A stretch of DNA of 10,835 nt. Origin: Patescibacteria group bacterium UBA6065. GTDB taxonomy: Bacteria; Patescibacteriota; Minisyncoccia; Phycocordibacterales; UBA6065. The DNA lies in contig DIYB01000001.1 in NCBI GenBank assembly GCA_002428865.1, positions 14,476-25,310 on the forward strand. Reading direction: 5' to 3'. Shown piece by piece: positions 1-5,746 of the stretch (position 1 is its first letter; each line of letters starts with the position of its first letter). The notes beneath the pieces were generated by a model. It worked only from the letters and a program-made list of their open reading frames with translations, searched no databases and was not told the DNA's origin. The position numbers and the translations under genes are program-made.

Positions 1-1
1 T

Positions 2-745
2 CGTCAAAGCACTGGCAATAACGCAAAAACTGGTGAGACACTCAAACGAAAAACACAAAATTATTACCTCATTGCTCTGCGCGCGTTTCTCAAATATCTC
101 GCTCGTCAGGATGTGAAATCCCTCGCCCCAGAGCGTATCGAGCTCGCCAAGGTACCTGAGCGTCATGTTGATTTTGTGACGGCATCAGAACTCACCCGAC
201 TCCTCGCATCCCCGTCGGGATCTGATGAGAAGTCACTTCGGGATAAAGCCATTCTCGAAACACTCTTCTCTACCGGACTGCGCGTCTCTGAACTCTGTGC
301 ACTTACACGTGATTCAATCGATCTCTCATCTGACGAATTTTCTATTCGTGGAAAAGGTGGGAAGGTCCGTGTCGTATTTCTTTCAGACGCTGCAAAGTCA
401 GCTATCAAGGCGTATCTTGCAGTCCGCAAAGATATGGAAGATGCTCTCTTTGTAAAAACTGGTTCAGAGAACAAGAAAAAAGGTGACACTGGTCCCCTCA
501 CCCGTCGCTCTGTCGAACGTATCGTCAAACAATGTGCAACCAAGGCCGGTATCATGTCGAAAAAAGTGACGCCACACGTTATACGCCACTCATTTGCCAC
601 TGATTTGCTCTCAAATGGCGCTGACCTGCGATCAGTTCAGGCACTCCTCGGTCACGCCAACATCGCGACTACTCAGATTTATACACATGTCACTGATACC
701 CACCTCCGCTCGATTCACAAACAATTTCATAATAAAAAGAAATGA
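2..745 (+). CDS. XerC/XerD-type tyrosine recombinase, 5' end outside the window
   Basis: Site-specific tyrosine recombinase of the Xer class, which in bacteria resolves chromosome dimers at dif. The reading frame is open to the window edge, so the gene begins upstream; an internal GTG at 113 is not the true start, because the residues before it (KRKTQNYYLIALRAFLKYLA) are a typical SAM-like core-binding domain. All catalytic positions are visible in the 247-residue fragment: Arg94 in TGLRVSEL, a lysine in the GKGGKVR turn, His192 and Arg195 in HVIRH, His218 in LLGHA, and the nucleophile Tyr227 in TTQIYTHV. The stop codon overlaps the next gene's start (ATGA), so the two are probably translationally coupled. 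XerC, XerD and single-Xer (XerH/XerS-like) types cannot be separated from this fragment. No dif site was recognised in the window. Confidence 0.93.
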   Translation, partial: RQSTGNNAKTGETLKRKTQNYYLIALRAFLKYLARQDVKSLAPERIELAKVPERHVDFVTASELTRLLASPSGSDEKSLRDKAILETLFSTGLRVSELCALTRDSIDLSSDEFSIRGKGGKVRVVFLSDAAKSAIKAYLAVRKDMEDALFVKTGSENKKKGDTGPLTRRSVERIVKQCATKAGIMSKKVTPHVIRHSFATDLLSNGADLRSVQALLGHANIATTQIYTHVTDTHLRSIHKQFHNKKK

Positions 746-1539
746 AAATTTTTTCTTGGAATGTTAATGGTATTCGAGCGGTGCACAAAAAAGGTCTCTT
801 CGTGCCTTTCATCAAAACACATACTCCTGACATTGTGTGTCTGCAGGAGACAAAAGCACAACAAGGACAAGCCGAGATAGATATGCCCGAATATGTCGAG
901 TACTGGAATTCTGCAGAGAAAAAAGGGTATTCAGGTACTGCGCTATTTAGCAAAAAAAAGCCTCTCGCCGTCATATACGGCATACCGGATGTGATAGCTG
1001 GGAAATACGGTCTCAAGGCTGATGAGTACGGTGATCCAAGGACTGAGGGCCGGGTTATTACCGCAGAATTTGATGAGATGTACATCGTCACGGTGTATAC
1101 ACCGAACGCAAAAGACGATCTTACTCGTATTCCCCTACGTCATGAGCACTGGGACCCCGCTTTTTTGGCTTTCATGAAGTATCTCGAGAAGAAAAAACCA
1201 GTTGTTTTCTGCGGAGATCTCAATGTGGCTCATACTCCAGACGACCTCGCTCGGCCAAAAGAGAACGAGGGGCTCAAAGGTTTTACCCACGAGGAACGCC
1301 AAGGGTTCCAGAATTTTATTGACGCAGGATTTGTAGATACGTTTCGCATGTTCCATACAGGTAATGGTTTTTACACTTGGTGGTCGCACTTTGCACAATC
1401 ACGTGCTCGTAACGTCGGTTGGAGAATTGACTACATTCTCGTCTCACAATCGTTACGATCAAAAGTAGTTCGAGCAGATATCCACCCTGAAGTGTTTGGC
1501 TCTGATCATTGTCCAGTGTCTGTAGAAATAGCTCTGTAG
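742..1539 (+). CDS. xth: Exodeoxyribonuclease III (AP endonuclease family)
   Basis: DNA repair nuclease of the exonuclease III/APE1 endonuclease-exonuclease-phosphatase fold. It cleaves the backbone 5' of abasic sites and removes 3' blocking groups in base excision repair, using a divalent metal. The 265 residues match the usual family length. Visible motifs in order: SWNVNGIR with Asn7, LQETKAQ with Glu36, VYTPNA with Tyr119, CGDLNVAH with Asp159 and Asn161, WRIDYIL with Asp230, and GSDHCPV with Asp255-His256. The first ATG overlaps the recombinase stop by four bases, so the start is well supported. The last codons lie inside a near-palindrome (GCTCTGTAGAGC) that recurs inverted at 4206-4220. 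Confidence 0.96.
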   Translation: MKIFSWNVNGIRAVHKKGLFVPFIKTHTPDIVCLQETKAQQGQAEIDMPEYVEYWNSAEKKGYSGTALFSKKKPLAVIYGIPDVIAGKYGLKADEYGDPRTEGRVITAEFDEMYIVTVYTPNAKDDLTRIPLRHEHWDPAFLAFMKYLEKKKPVVFCGDLNVAHTPDDLARPKENEGLKGFTHEERQGFQNFIDAGFVDTFRMFHTGNGFYTWWSHFAQSRARNVGWRIDYILVSQSLRSKVVRADIHPEVFGSDHCPVSVEIAL

Positions 1540-1554
1540 AGCCATTACACAGAC

Positions 1555-1570
1555 GTCCTTTATAAAGGAC
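1555..1570. repeat. 16-base perfect palindrome, copy 1
   Basis: GTCCTTTATAAAGGAC is its own reverse complement and occurs again exactly at 4176-4191. Both copies lie beside DnaA-box-like 9-mers and a GCTCT/AGAGC palindrome, but in opposite order. It could be a protein-binding site or a cruciform; it lacks a T-run that would make it a terminator. Confidence 0.7.
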
Positions 1571-1572
1571 AG

Positions 1573-1581
1573 TTATCCACA
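1573..1581 (+). promoter_or_regulatory. Perfect DnaA box
   Basis: TTATCCACA matches the DnaA-box consensus 9 of 9. A lone box is weak evidence by itself, but three looser boxes lie at 4120-4150 next to the second copy of the same palindrome. Confidence 0.5.
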
Positions 1582-1914
1582 CAAATGTCCTTTACATGTC
1601 TTTTATGGATGCTACACTAATCTCCAGAAGCAGTTGCTTCTACCAATCCCTCTGGGTTGCGTAGAGGATGACATTATAAGTTCTTTACACAATCGAAGGT
1701 TTGGTCGCAGAGGTTCAACAGGAATCTCATGAGCTTCACAGCTCAAAAAAAGACTAAAGAAAGCTCCGAGCGAGCGCAGAGTTGCCTCCCATTAAAAGGC
1801 GACATATCAATTGAATTTGCGCGCCTCCCTTTTTGGGTTCGGCGTTCTGCACTCACTAGAGCGGTTCTTTGGCACCGCTCTTAGGTATATCGCCTTCGGG
1901 CGGTTTATTCGTTC

Positions 1915-1943
1915 AAAAAACGGCTACACTGAGCCGCTTTTTT
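1915..1943. terminator. Bidirectional terminator between xth and the CCA enzyme gene
   Basis: A-run, CGGCT (1921-1925), 6-base loop, AGCCG (1932-1936), then a T-run. It works as an intrinsic terminator on both strands and sits just after the stop of the minus-strand CCA gene, at the end of the convergent spacer. Confidence 0.8.
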
Positions 1944-1951
1944 ATTTTCCC

Positions 1952-3436
1952 CTATTGTACTCCGTGACGTTTACGAATCGTATTGAGTTCTGCTTCCTCG
2001 GCTCGATCCTTCTTGTCCTTACCAATGGCCGCGAGCTTTTTGAGCTCTTTAGTATCGAGTGTTGCAAGTGTCTTTACACGATTGGTGAGGTATTCGGCCG
2101 TGTTTTTTGTGGGATCATCGAGCACTTCCTCCATGAGAGCATTCAATACGAGTCCAATCATGGGTCCTGGTGTAATACCGAGGATGTTCATGATATCCCC
2201 CCCATCGATTTTGAGCATACCAACAGATACTGGATCACGAAGCGCTTCCTCGACCATTGCCTTGTATTTTCTCAGCCGGTATGGATTCTCTTTTGGTCGA
2301 CCGGTACCGATGCGATCGCAAATACGGACATTCATGAGGTCCCAGATACGTTCAGGTCTAACGTTTGCAATCATACGTCGAACCGCCGAGAGTGTGATGG
2401 TCTCTGTGTCTGAGAAAAACATATGCCAGCGAACGAGTTTGGTCACATGGTCGATGGTTTTAGTTGGAAAATTGAGGTTTTTGAGTATCTTTTCGGTCAT
2501 TTTCGCTCCGACAACCTCGTGTCCATAGAATGTGTAGGTCCCCTTACCCATTCTGCGCGTTTTTGGTTTGCCTATGTCATGAAAGAGCGCGGCGAGACGT
2601 ATCTCAAGAGAGTATTTCTTATCCGCAGCATGTTGGAGTGTGCGTAGGAGGTGTTCCCACACATCGTATGCGTGCGTCTGTGTCTGTTCAATTCCAACAC
2701 CTTCCTCAAGTTCAGGGGCAACGTACGCGAGTATACCGAGCTCTCTCATGAGTGCGAGTGCCTCCATCGGTCGATCAGATGCAATGATGCGGATGAATTC
2801 ATCTCGTATTCGTTCCTTTGCGATATGACTGAGGAGTTCGCGGTGCGTTGAAAGCGCCAGAAGAGTTTCCCCTTCTATAACAAAACCGAGTTCTGCTGAA
2901 AGTCGTACTGCACGCATGATACGAAGCGCGTCCTCAGAGAGGCGGATGTGCGGGTCCCCTACCGCCCGAATAACCTTATTTTTCAAGTCTTTTTCGCCGC
3001 TGAAGCGATCAACGAGCGACAGGGCTCTACCTTTTTGTACTGAGAGGGCGAGTGCATTGATAGTAAAGTCTCGTCGTTTGAGATCATCTTCAAGTGAAGT
3101 GCTGAACATAACCGAGTCGGGGCGACGTTTGTCCGAATACTCTCCCTCTGTACGATACGGAGTGACCTCAACGACTGAAAGTGACGGATCAGCCGGGTTT
3201 TCATTTACAACACCGACAGTACCAAATGAGTTTTCGTAAAATGTTTTTGAAAAAAGTGATTGTATGTGCTCAGGCGTTGCATTGGTGGCGACATCCCAGT
3301 CTTTCGGTGTTTTTCCGAGAACGAGGTCTCGGACACATCCCCCGACGAGATACGCTTCGTACCCCGCGGACTCAAGTGTTTCGGTGATACGACATATTTC
3401 CTGCGGAATCTGTGCGTGCGTGAGAGTGTTTCCCAT
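1952..3436 (-). CDS. cca: CCA tRNA nucleotidyltransferase / poly(A) polymerase family, with HD domain
   Basis: Adds or repairs the 3' CCA of tRNAs (class II nucleotidyltransferase). From Met at 3436 it has 494 residues. The nucleotidyltransferase head shows YLVGGCVRDLVLG (30-41), the metal-binding DWD at 46-48, VEVTPYR (89-94) and RRDFTINALAL (121-131). The tRNA-binding segment is EDALRIMRAVRLSAELGF (168-185). An HD phosphohydrolase-type domain follows, with LFHDIGKP at 284-291 and YGHE at 304-307, as in long bacterial CCA enzymes. The frame is open to 3568, but those extra codons run antisense through tRNA-Arg and are spurious; Met at 3445 is a possible alternative start. A minus-strand -10 (TATACT, 3454-3449) lies only about a dozen bases upstream, so the mRNA would have almost no leader. 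Four of the five tRNA loci here lack encoded CCA, so the enzyme is needed. Confidence 0.95.
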   Translation of the reverse strand: MGNTLTHAQIPQEICRITETLESAGYEAYLVGGCVRDLVLGKTPKDWDVATNATPEHIQSLFSKTFYENSFGTVGVVNENPADPSLSVVEVTPYRTEGEYSDKRRPDSVMFSTSLEDDLKRRDFTINALALSVQKGRALSLVDRFSGEKDLKNKVIRAVGDPHIRLSEDALRIMRAVRLSAELGFVIEGETLLALSTHRELLSHIAKERIRDEFIRIIASDRPMEALALMRELGILAYVAPELEEGVGIEQTQTHAYDVWEHLLRTLQHAADKKYSLEIRLAALFHDIGKPKTRRMGKGTYTFYGHEVVGAKMTEKILKNLNFPTKTIDHVTKLVRWHMFFSDTETITLSAVRRMIANVRPERIWDLMNVRICDRIGTGRPKENPYRLRKYKAMVEEALRDPVSVGMLKIDGGDIMNILGITPGPMIGLVLNALMEEVLDDPTKNTAEYLTNRVKTLATLDTKELKKLAAIGKDKKDRAEEAELNTIRKRHGVQ

Positions 3437-3448
3437 GAAGGTCATTTT

Positions 3449-3454
3449 AGTATA
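3449..3454 (-). promoter_or_regulatory. -10 element for the CCA enzyme gene
   Basis: Reads TATACT on the minus strand, a one-mismatch -10 hexamer. Transcription would begin near 3442, just before the chosen ATG at 3436, which favours the short start and a near-leaderless mRNA. No clear -35 was seen. Confidence 0.45.
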
Positions 3455-3457
3455 CTT

Positions 3458-3486
3458 TTGGTTTTTGGCGTAATTTGGCGTATGAT
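3458..3486 (+). promoter_or_regulatory. Promoter of tRNA-Arg
   Basis: TTGGTT (3458-3463), a 17-base spacer, then TATGAT (3481-3486), ten bases before the tRNA. It lies back to back with the CCA gene promoter. The same -10 hexamer precedes tRNA-Gly(TCC). Confidence 0.55.
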
Positions 3487-3495
3487 GATCCCACT

Positions 3496-3567
3496 GCTCC
3501 CGTGGTGAAATGGATATCACAACGGTCTTCGGAACCGTCGTTGGGGGTTCGAATCCCTCCGGGAGCA
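3496..3567 (+). tRNA. tRNA-Arg (anticodon TCG)
   Basis: Full cloverleaf: acceptor GCTCCCG with CGGGAGC, D stem GTGA/TCAC, anticodon stem ACGGT/ACCGT with loop CTTCGGA (anticodon TCG, reads CGA codons), T stem GGGGG/CCCTC with loop TTCGAAT, discriminator A. CCA is not encoded. Its last 18 bases plus one are repeated at 3663-3681. Confidence 0.96.
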
Positions 3568-3681
3568 CAAAACGAAGTTTTGTTCATGGAGGGATTCGAA
3601 AGCCGGAGCACGACGGTGCGAGGCGGGGTCGCGTGTTTTTTCAGCAGAAAAAGACACGTGACCGAATCCCTCCGGGAGCAC
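3550..3681 (+). repeat. tRNA-Arg 3'-end duplication enclosing a short insert
   Basis: The 19 bases CGAATCCCTCCGGGAGCAC at 3550-3568 (tRNA 3' end) recur exactly at 3663-3681. Between them lie a 7-bp hairpin ACAAAAC-GAA-GTTTTGT (3567-3583), then an exact inverted copy of the T-arm 3' half (GGAGGGATTCGAA, 3588-3600, complementary to 3548-3560), then CCGGAGC and a GC-rich stretch. Direct repeats of a tRNA 3' end are the classic footprint of site-specific integration (attL/attR-like), but the insert is only about 95 bases and has no gene. A matching structure follows tRNA-Gly(TCC). Confidence 0.75.
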
Positions 3682-3689
3682 TAGTTATA

Positions 3690-3722
3690 AGCTAAAATCG
3701 CCCCACTAGGGCGATTTTAGCT
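3690..3722. terminator. Bidirectional terminator between convergent tRNA-Arg and tRNA-Gly
   Basis: A 14-bp perfect stem, AGCTAAAATCGCCC (3690-3703) with its complement (3709-3722), and a 5-base loop. The A/T-rich outer half gives a U-run in the transcript on either strand, suiting two tRNA genes that face each other. Confidence 0.8.
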
Positions 3723-3727
3723 TTGTG

Positions 3728-3798
3728 TGCGGGTAGAGAGAATCGAACTCTCATCTCATCCTTGGCAAGGACGTGTCCTACCACTAAACGATACCCGC
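3728..3798 (-). tRNA. tRNA-Gly (anticodon GCC)
   Basis: On the minus strand: acceptor GCGGGTA with TACCCGC, D arm with GTTTAGTGGTAGGAC, anticodon stem CGTCC/GGATG with loop TTGCCAA (anticodon GCC), T loop TTCGATT, discriminator A. CCA is not encoded. Unlike the two plus-strand tRNAs with duplications, no copy of its 3' end was found nearby. Confidence 0.96.
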
Positions 3799-3847
3799 GA
3801 CTCGATGATTCTACACTACCAAGCACAAATTTCAAATAAGAGGCATT

Positions 3848-3876
3848 AAAAAGAGCGTCTAAGACGCCCGTTTTTT
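3848..3876. terminator. Hairpin terminator, usable on both strands
   Basis: GCGTC-TAA-GACGC (3855-3867), with an A-run on the left (U-run on the minus transcript) and a T-run at 3871-3876. No plus-strand gene precedes it, so its client is probably a minus-strand transcript coming from 3880-4100. Confidence 0.6.
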
Positions 3877-3999
3877 ACCCCTCCCCTTCCTCTCCGTTCT
3901 TTTTGGCGGAGATGTCACTGTTTGATTTCCGGTAATTCCTGCATACGGGGGTGAACCTTTGGTTCGTTGCCAATTCGATGTGTGAGCGGGGTATTTCAT
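3859..3999 (-). CDS. Possible 46-residue basic protein, unrecognised
   Basis: An open frame on the minus strand starts MKYPAHTSNW and ends in a proline- and lysine-rich tail (PPKRTERKGRGKKRAS). Its stop codon lies within the terminator hairpin, as also happens for the minus gene at 5745. An in-frame stop lies shortly upstream, so ATG 3999 is the only plausible start, and no Shine-Dalgarno sequence precedes it. The composition is that of a nucleic-acid-binding tail, but no family was recognised. The terminator at its end argues that something here is transcribed leftward; that product could equally be a non-coding RNA. Confidence 0.3.
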   Translation of the reverse strand: MKYPAHTSNWQRTKGSPPYAGITGNQTVTSPPKRTERKGRGKKRAS

Positions 4000-4119
4000 G
4001 GTCTGGAGAGCATGGTATCACGGTGGCATGTGTCCGCAATACGACTTTTATGACTACAGATCATGCACACAACTGTTGTCAAAAGTCATTATTATTTATA
4101 CGAGTTAAATAATGGGTTT

Positions 4120-4150
4120 TGTGGAAAACTGGGGATAAGTGTGGGGATAG
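4120..4150 (-). promoter_or_regulatory. Three clustered DnaA-box-like sites
   Basis: Read on the minus strand they are TTTTCCACA (4128-4120), TTATCCCCA (4138-4130) and CTATCCCCA (4150-4142), with 8, 8 and 7 of 9 matches to TTATCCACA. They share one orientation and lie next to AT-rich DNA, as expected of an unwinding region. Confidence 0.45.
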
Positions 4151-4175
4151 TGTTTAAAAGACAAGGCCGTTTTTT

Positions 4176-4191
4176 GTCCTTTATAAAGGAC
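4176..4191. repeat. 16-base perfect palindrome, copy 2
   Basis: Identical to 1555-1570. Here the order is DnaA-like boxes, palindrome, then GGCTCT-AC-AGAGCC (4207-4220), the mirror of the order at 1531-1581. Confidence 0.7.
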
Positions 4192-4241
4192 AAAACTACA
4201 TAAAAATGGCTCTACAGAGCCAAAACTTCATTTTTGATCAT

Positions 4242-4673
4242 TTTTTCACATGAAACTCTCCTTTATGTTACATATGAAACATATTCTATGTTCCACGTGA
4301 AATGAAAGAATAAATATCTTAGTTGTTCTGAATGTTTTTTGTTGATTATTGTTTTTAAGCCATATTGTTGGACTATCCGATATATCGGCACGACAAAGTG
4401 GCTCATTTATTGGTATGAATGTATACTTTTCACGTGAAAAGATTTACTTCTGATACACAGAAGATCGGTCTTCTCGGTGAAGATATCGCATGTCGATATC
4501 TGGCGAATAAGGGGTTATCAATACGCGAGCGCAATTATACTCGTAGATGGGGAGAGATAGATATTATCGCTGTTGATAAGGGCAACAAGATTCATTTTAT
4601 TGAAGTAAAGTCATCTTTTATATACCGCGATAGTGTTTCACGTGAAAGATATCATTCATTTTCACATGAAACT
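4242..4673. promoter_or_regulatory. Cluster of six parS-like (ParB-binding) sites
   Basis: Compared with parS TGTTTCACGTGAAACA: 4242-4257 (13/16), 4266-4281 (13/16), 4289-4304 (13/16), 4426-4441 (12/16, a perfect palindrome CTTTTCACGTGAAAAG), 4634-4649 (15/16) and 4658-4673 (12/16). ParB spreads from such sites to organise chromosome segregation near the origin. Six near-matches in about 430 bases are hard to explain by chance. The last two lie inside the yraN coding sequence. Confidence 0.65.
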
Positions 4674-4853
4674 GGTATTAAACCGGAGGACAATATGCAC
4701 CCAAAGAAGATGGAGCGGTTCATGAGGACGGTTGAAACATACCTCAGTGAACGTGGGTATGAAGGGGAATGGAGTATGGATCTTGTGACTGTTCGAATCG
4801 AAAAAACGAGTCGTCGAGCTTACGTACAATTCTTGGAGGATGTAATTTCGTAA
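4419..4853 (+). CDS. yraN: YraN / UPF0102 family nuclease-fold protein
   Basis: Member of the UPF0102 family, which has a restriction-endonuclease-like fold and no firmly settled role. Motifs: GLLGEDIACRYL (17-28), the metal-site pattern RWGEIDIIAVD (43-53) followed by HFIEVKSS (59-66), and a C-terminal WSMDLVTVRI (118-127). At 144 residues it is longer than most members, because of roughly 15 to 25 extra residues after EVK (about 65-92). That extra part is encoded by DNA holding two parS-like sites (residues 72-77 and 80-85). The start is uncertain: ATG 4419 overlaps a possible -10 (TATACT, 4422-4427), so a leaderless start at GTG 4434 is an alternative. The parS-like palindrome at 4426-4441 covers the start region. 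Confidence 0.85.
   Translation: MYTFHVKRFTSDTQKIGLLGEDIACRYLANKGLSIRERNYTRRWGEIDIIAVDKGNKIHFIEVKSSFIYRDSVSRERYHSFSHETGIKPEDNMHPKKMERFMRTVETYLSERGYEGEWSMDLVTVRIEKTSRRAYVQFLEDVIS
4634..4649. promoter_or_regulatory. Best parS-like site, inside yraN
   Basis: TGTTTCACGTGAAAGA differs from the parS consensus TGTTTCACGTGAAACA at one base. It encodes SVSRER in the apparent insertion of YraN. Confidence 0.7.
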
Positions 4854-4916
4854 CAAAAGAGTGTTCAGAGACATCTTTCGTGCTAGTATAGTGTTCGTTC
4901 GGTTGTGAAATAAAAA

Positions 4917-4987
4917 CGGGCTGTAGTATAGCGGTAGTATACGTGCTTTGGGAGCATGCGGTCTGGGTTCGACTCCCAGCAGCCCGA
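4917..4987 (+). tRNA. tRNA-Pro (anticodon TGG)
   Basis: Acceptor CGGGCTG with CAGCCCG, anticodon stem CGTGC/GCATG with loop TTTGGGA (anticodon TGG), T loop TTCGACT, discriminator A, no encoded CCA. An extended -10-like TGCTAGTAT lies at 4881-4889. The coding sequence of the RNHCP protein starts one base after the discriminator, so the tRNA is probably the 5' part of a tRNA-mRNA transcript. Confidence 0.96.
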
Positions 4988-4988
4988 C

Positions 4989-5330
4989 ATGGATCGGAAA
5001 GGATTTCAGAGGAGGGTAGAGGATTTTGTATGTGAACACTGTGGTAGGGAAGTGCAGGGTGATGGGTACACCAATCACTGCCCACAGTGTCTCTGGTCAA
5101 AACATGTCGATGATGCGCCGGGTGATCGCACGGCGCTCTGTGGTGGGATGATGGAACCAATACAAACTCTCAAAGAAGGGAAGAGAGATATGATCGTTCA
5201 ACGATGTATTCTCTGTGGACACACAAAACGACAAACGCTTTCCCCAAAAGACGATTTCGGTGTGTATGTGAGTATTGCGCAAAAAGTTGCTGATGTGCAT
5301 GCGGGAGTATCTCGTAGAAAAGGGGAGTAA
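4989..5330 (+). CDS. RNHCP-domain zinc-binding protein
   Basis: Small protein of the RNHCP family, whose function is unknown; the conserved cysteines suggest a double zinc ribbon. In its 113 residues: FVCEHCG with Cys15 and Cys18, the family signature in the form TNHCPQCLWSKH (28-39) with Cys31 and Cys34, Cys51, and RCILCGHTKR with Cys73 and Cys76. The frame extends back into the tRNA (ATG 4956), but those codons would spell tRNA sequence, so ATG 4989 is the start. It begins one base after tRNA-Pro with no Shine-Dalgarno sequence. RNase Z cleavage of the tRNA would release a practically leaderless mRNA. Confidence 0.88.
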   Translation: MDRKGFQRRVEDFVCEHCGREVQGDGYTNHCPQCLWSKHVDDAPGDRTALCGGMMEPIQTLKEGKRDMIVQRCILCGHTKRQTLSPKDDFGVYVSIAQKVADVHAGVSRRKGE

Positions 5331-5438
5331 GGTGTGATAGATTGTTCCCATTGCGGGCCCCTTTAGAAATATTGCTCTCGGGGATTCGTGATACAGCAAC
5401 GATTAGTTTTTCATAGATTTTTCTCTACGAGAAATGTC

Positions 5439-5444
5439 TATGAT
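5439..5444 (+). promoter_or_regulatory. -10 element of tRNA-Gly(TCC)
   Basis: TATGAT, the same hexamer as for tRNA-Arg, 12 bases before the tRNA. A good -35 was not found at 16-18 bases spacing. Confidence 0.45.
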
Positions 5445-5456
5445 ATTTCTAACGGG

Positions 5457-5528
5457 GCGGGCGTTGTATAACGGCTATTATGACTGCCTTCCAAGCAGTA
5501 GACGCGGGTTCGACTCCCGCCGCCCGCA
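5457..5528 (+). tRNA. tRNA-Gly (anticodon TCC)
   Basis: Acceptor GCGGGCG with CGCCCGC, anticodon stem ACTGC/GCAGT with loop CTTCCAA (anticodon TCC), T loop TTCGACT, discriminator A, CCA not encoded. Its 3' end is copied at 5669-5689. Confidence 0.96.
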
Positions 5529-5689
5529 CAAAACAAAATGACTGCCGTTGCGCAGTCTTTTTGTTTTGCTCCAGGGAGTCGAACACCGGAGCGGGACCTG
5601 CGCGCCTCGCGCGGGAGCGAGGTGGTGCCCAGACCGAGGTGAGCGACGGCGAACCGAGAGTCGAGGGAGACTCCCGCCGCCCGCACAAA
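5512..5689 (+). repeat. tRNA-Gly(TCC) 3'-end duplication enclosing a GC-rich insert
   Basis: A 21-base repeat beginning GACTCCCGCC and ending CCCGCACAAA occurs at 5512-5532 (tRNA 3' end) and exactly at 5669-5689. Between them, after the terminator, is an inverted copy of the T-arm segment (GGGAGTCGAAC, 5574-5584, complementary to 5508-5518), then CCGGAGCGGGAC and a GC-rich stretch. The order of parts is the same as after tRNA-Arg, and CCGGAGC is shared between the inserts although the tRNAs differ, so the two are probably related elements. Confidence 0.75.
5529..5568 (+). terminator. Terminator of tRNA-Gly(TCC)
   Basis: A 17-base arm (5529-5545) pairs with 5552-5568 across a 6-base loop with a single T/T mismatch: GACTGC/GCAGTC at the top, an A-run/T-run below. 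A strong intrinsic terminator directly after the tRNA. Confidence 0.75.
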
Positions 5690-5722
5690 TAATTTATATT
5701 GAAGTGATTGTTTATCATTTAA

Positions 5723-5746
5723 AAACCGCTCAATAAAGAGCGGTTT
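5723..5746 (-). terminator. Terminator of the minus-strand hypothetical gene
   Basis: AAACCGCTC (5723-5731) pairs with GAGCGGTTT (5738-5746) across a 6-base loop. On the minus strand it is followed by a U-run (complement of 5721-5725). It overlaps the stop codon of the gene at 5745. Confidence 0.75.

Larger units (their letters stand above)
1540..1951. other. 412-base spacer between convergent genes; palindromes and hairpins, no gene seen
   Basis: No convincing coding frame on either strand; the long plus-strand open frame here is an antisense shadow of the CCA enzyme gene. Contents from left to right: a 16-base palindrome and a perfect DnaA box, a near-palindrome AGAAGCAGTTGCTTCT (1626-1641), a bulged hairpin around 1645-1668, a 7-bp hairpin (1858-1864 with 1875-1881), a UUCG-capped hairpin (1891-1902), and the shared terminator. 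A small RNA is possible but no known family was recognised. Confidence 0.6.
4000..4418. other. AT-rich spacer with origin/centromere-like signals
   Basis: No coding frame is supported. It holds an AT-rich stretch (4081-4118), a cluster of DnaA-box-like 9-mers (4120-4150), the second 16-base palindrome (4176-4191), a GGCTCT/AGAGCC palindrome (4207-4220), three parS-like sites, and a 12-base palindrome CCGATATATCGG (4377-4388). This mix fits a replication origin or partition locus better than ordinary promoter DNA. No dnaA, parA or parB gene lies in the window. Confidence 0.5.

Noticed and set aside
1019..1040. CTGATGA inside the exonuclease III gene
   Set aside because: Coding sequence with no hammerhead pairing around it.
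1811..2413. 200-codon plus-strand frame
   Set aside because: Mostly antisense to the C-terminal half of the CCA enzyme and starts inside terminator hairpins.
3437..3568. N-terminal extension of the CCA enzyme (MLPEGFEPPTTV and following)
   Set aside because: These codons run antisense through tRNA-Arg and its promoter; the real domain begins at MGNTLTHAQ, and a -10 element lies inside the extension.
4263..4273. XerD half-site-like TTATGTTACAT, possible dif
   Set aside because: Ten of 11 match one half, but the neighbouring 17 bases show no XerC half-site or central region.
4662..5160. Minus-strand open frames across tRNA-Pro
   Set aside because: They are antisense to tRNA-Pro and to the yraN and RNHCP genes; peptides such as LGVEPRPHAP are a well-known artefact of reading tRNA complements.
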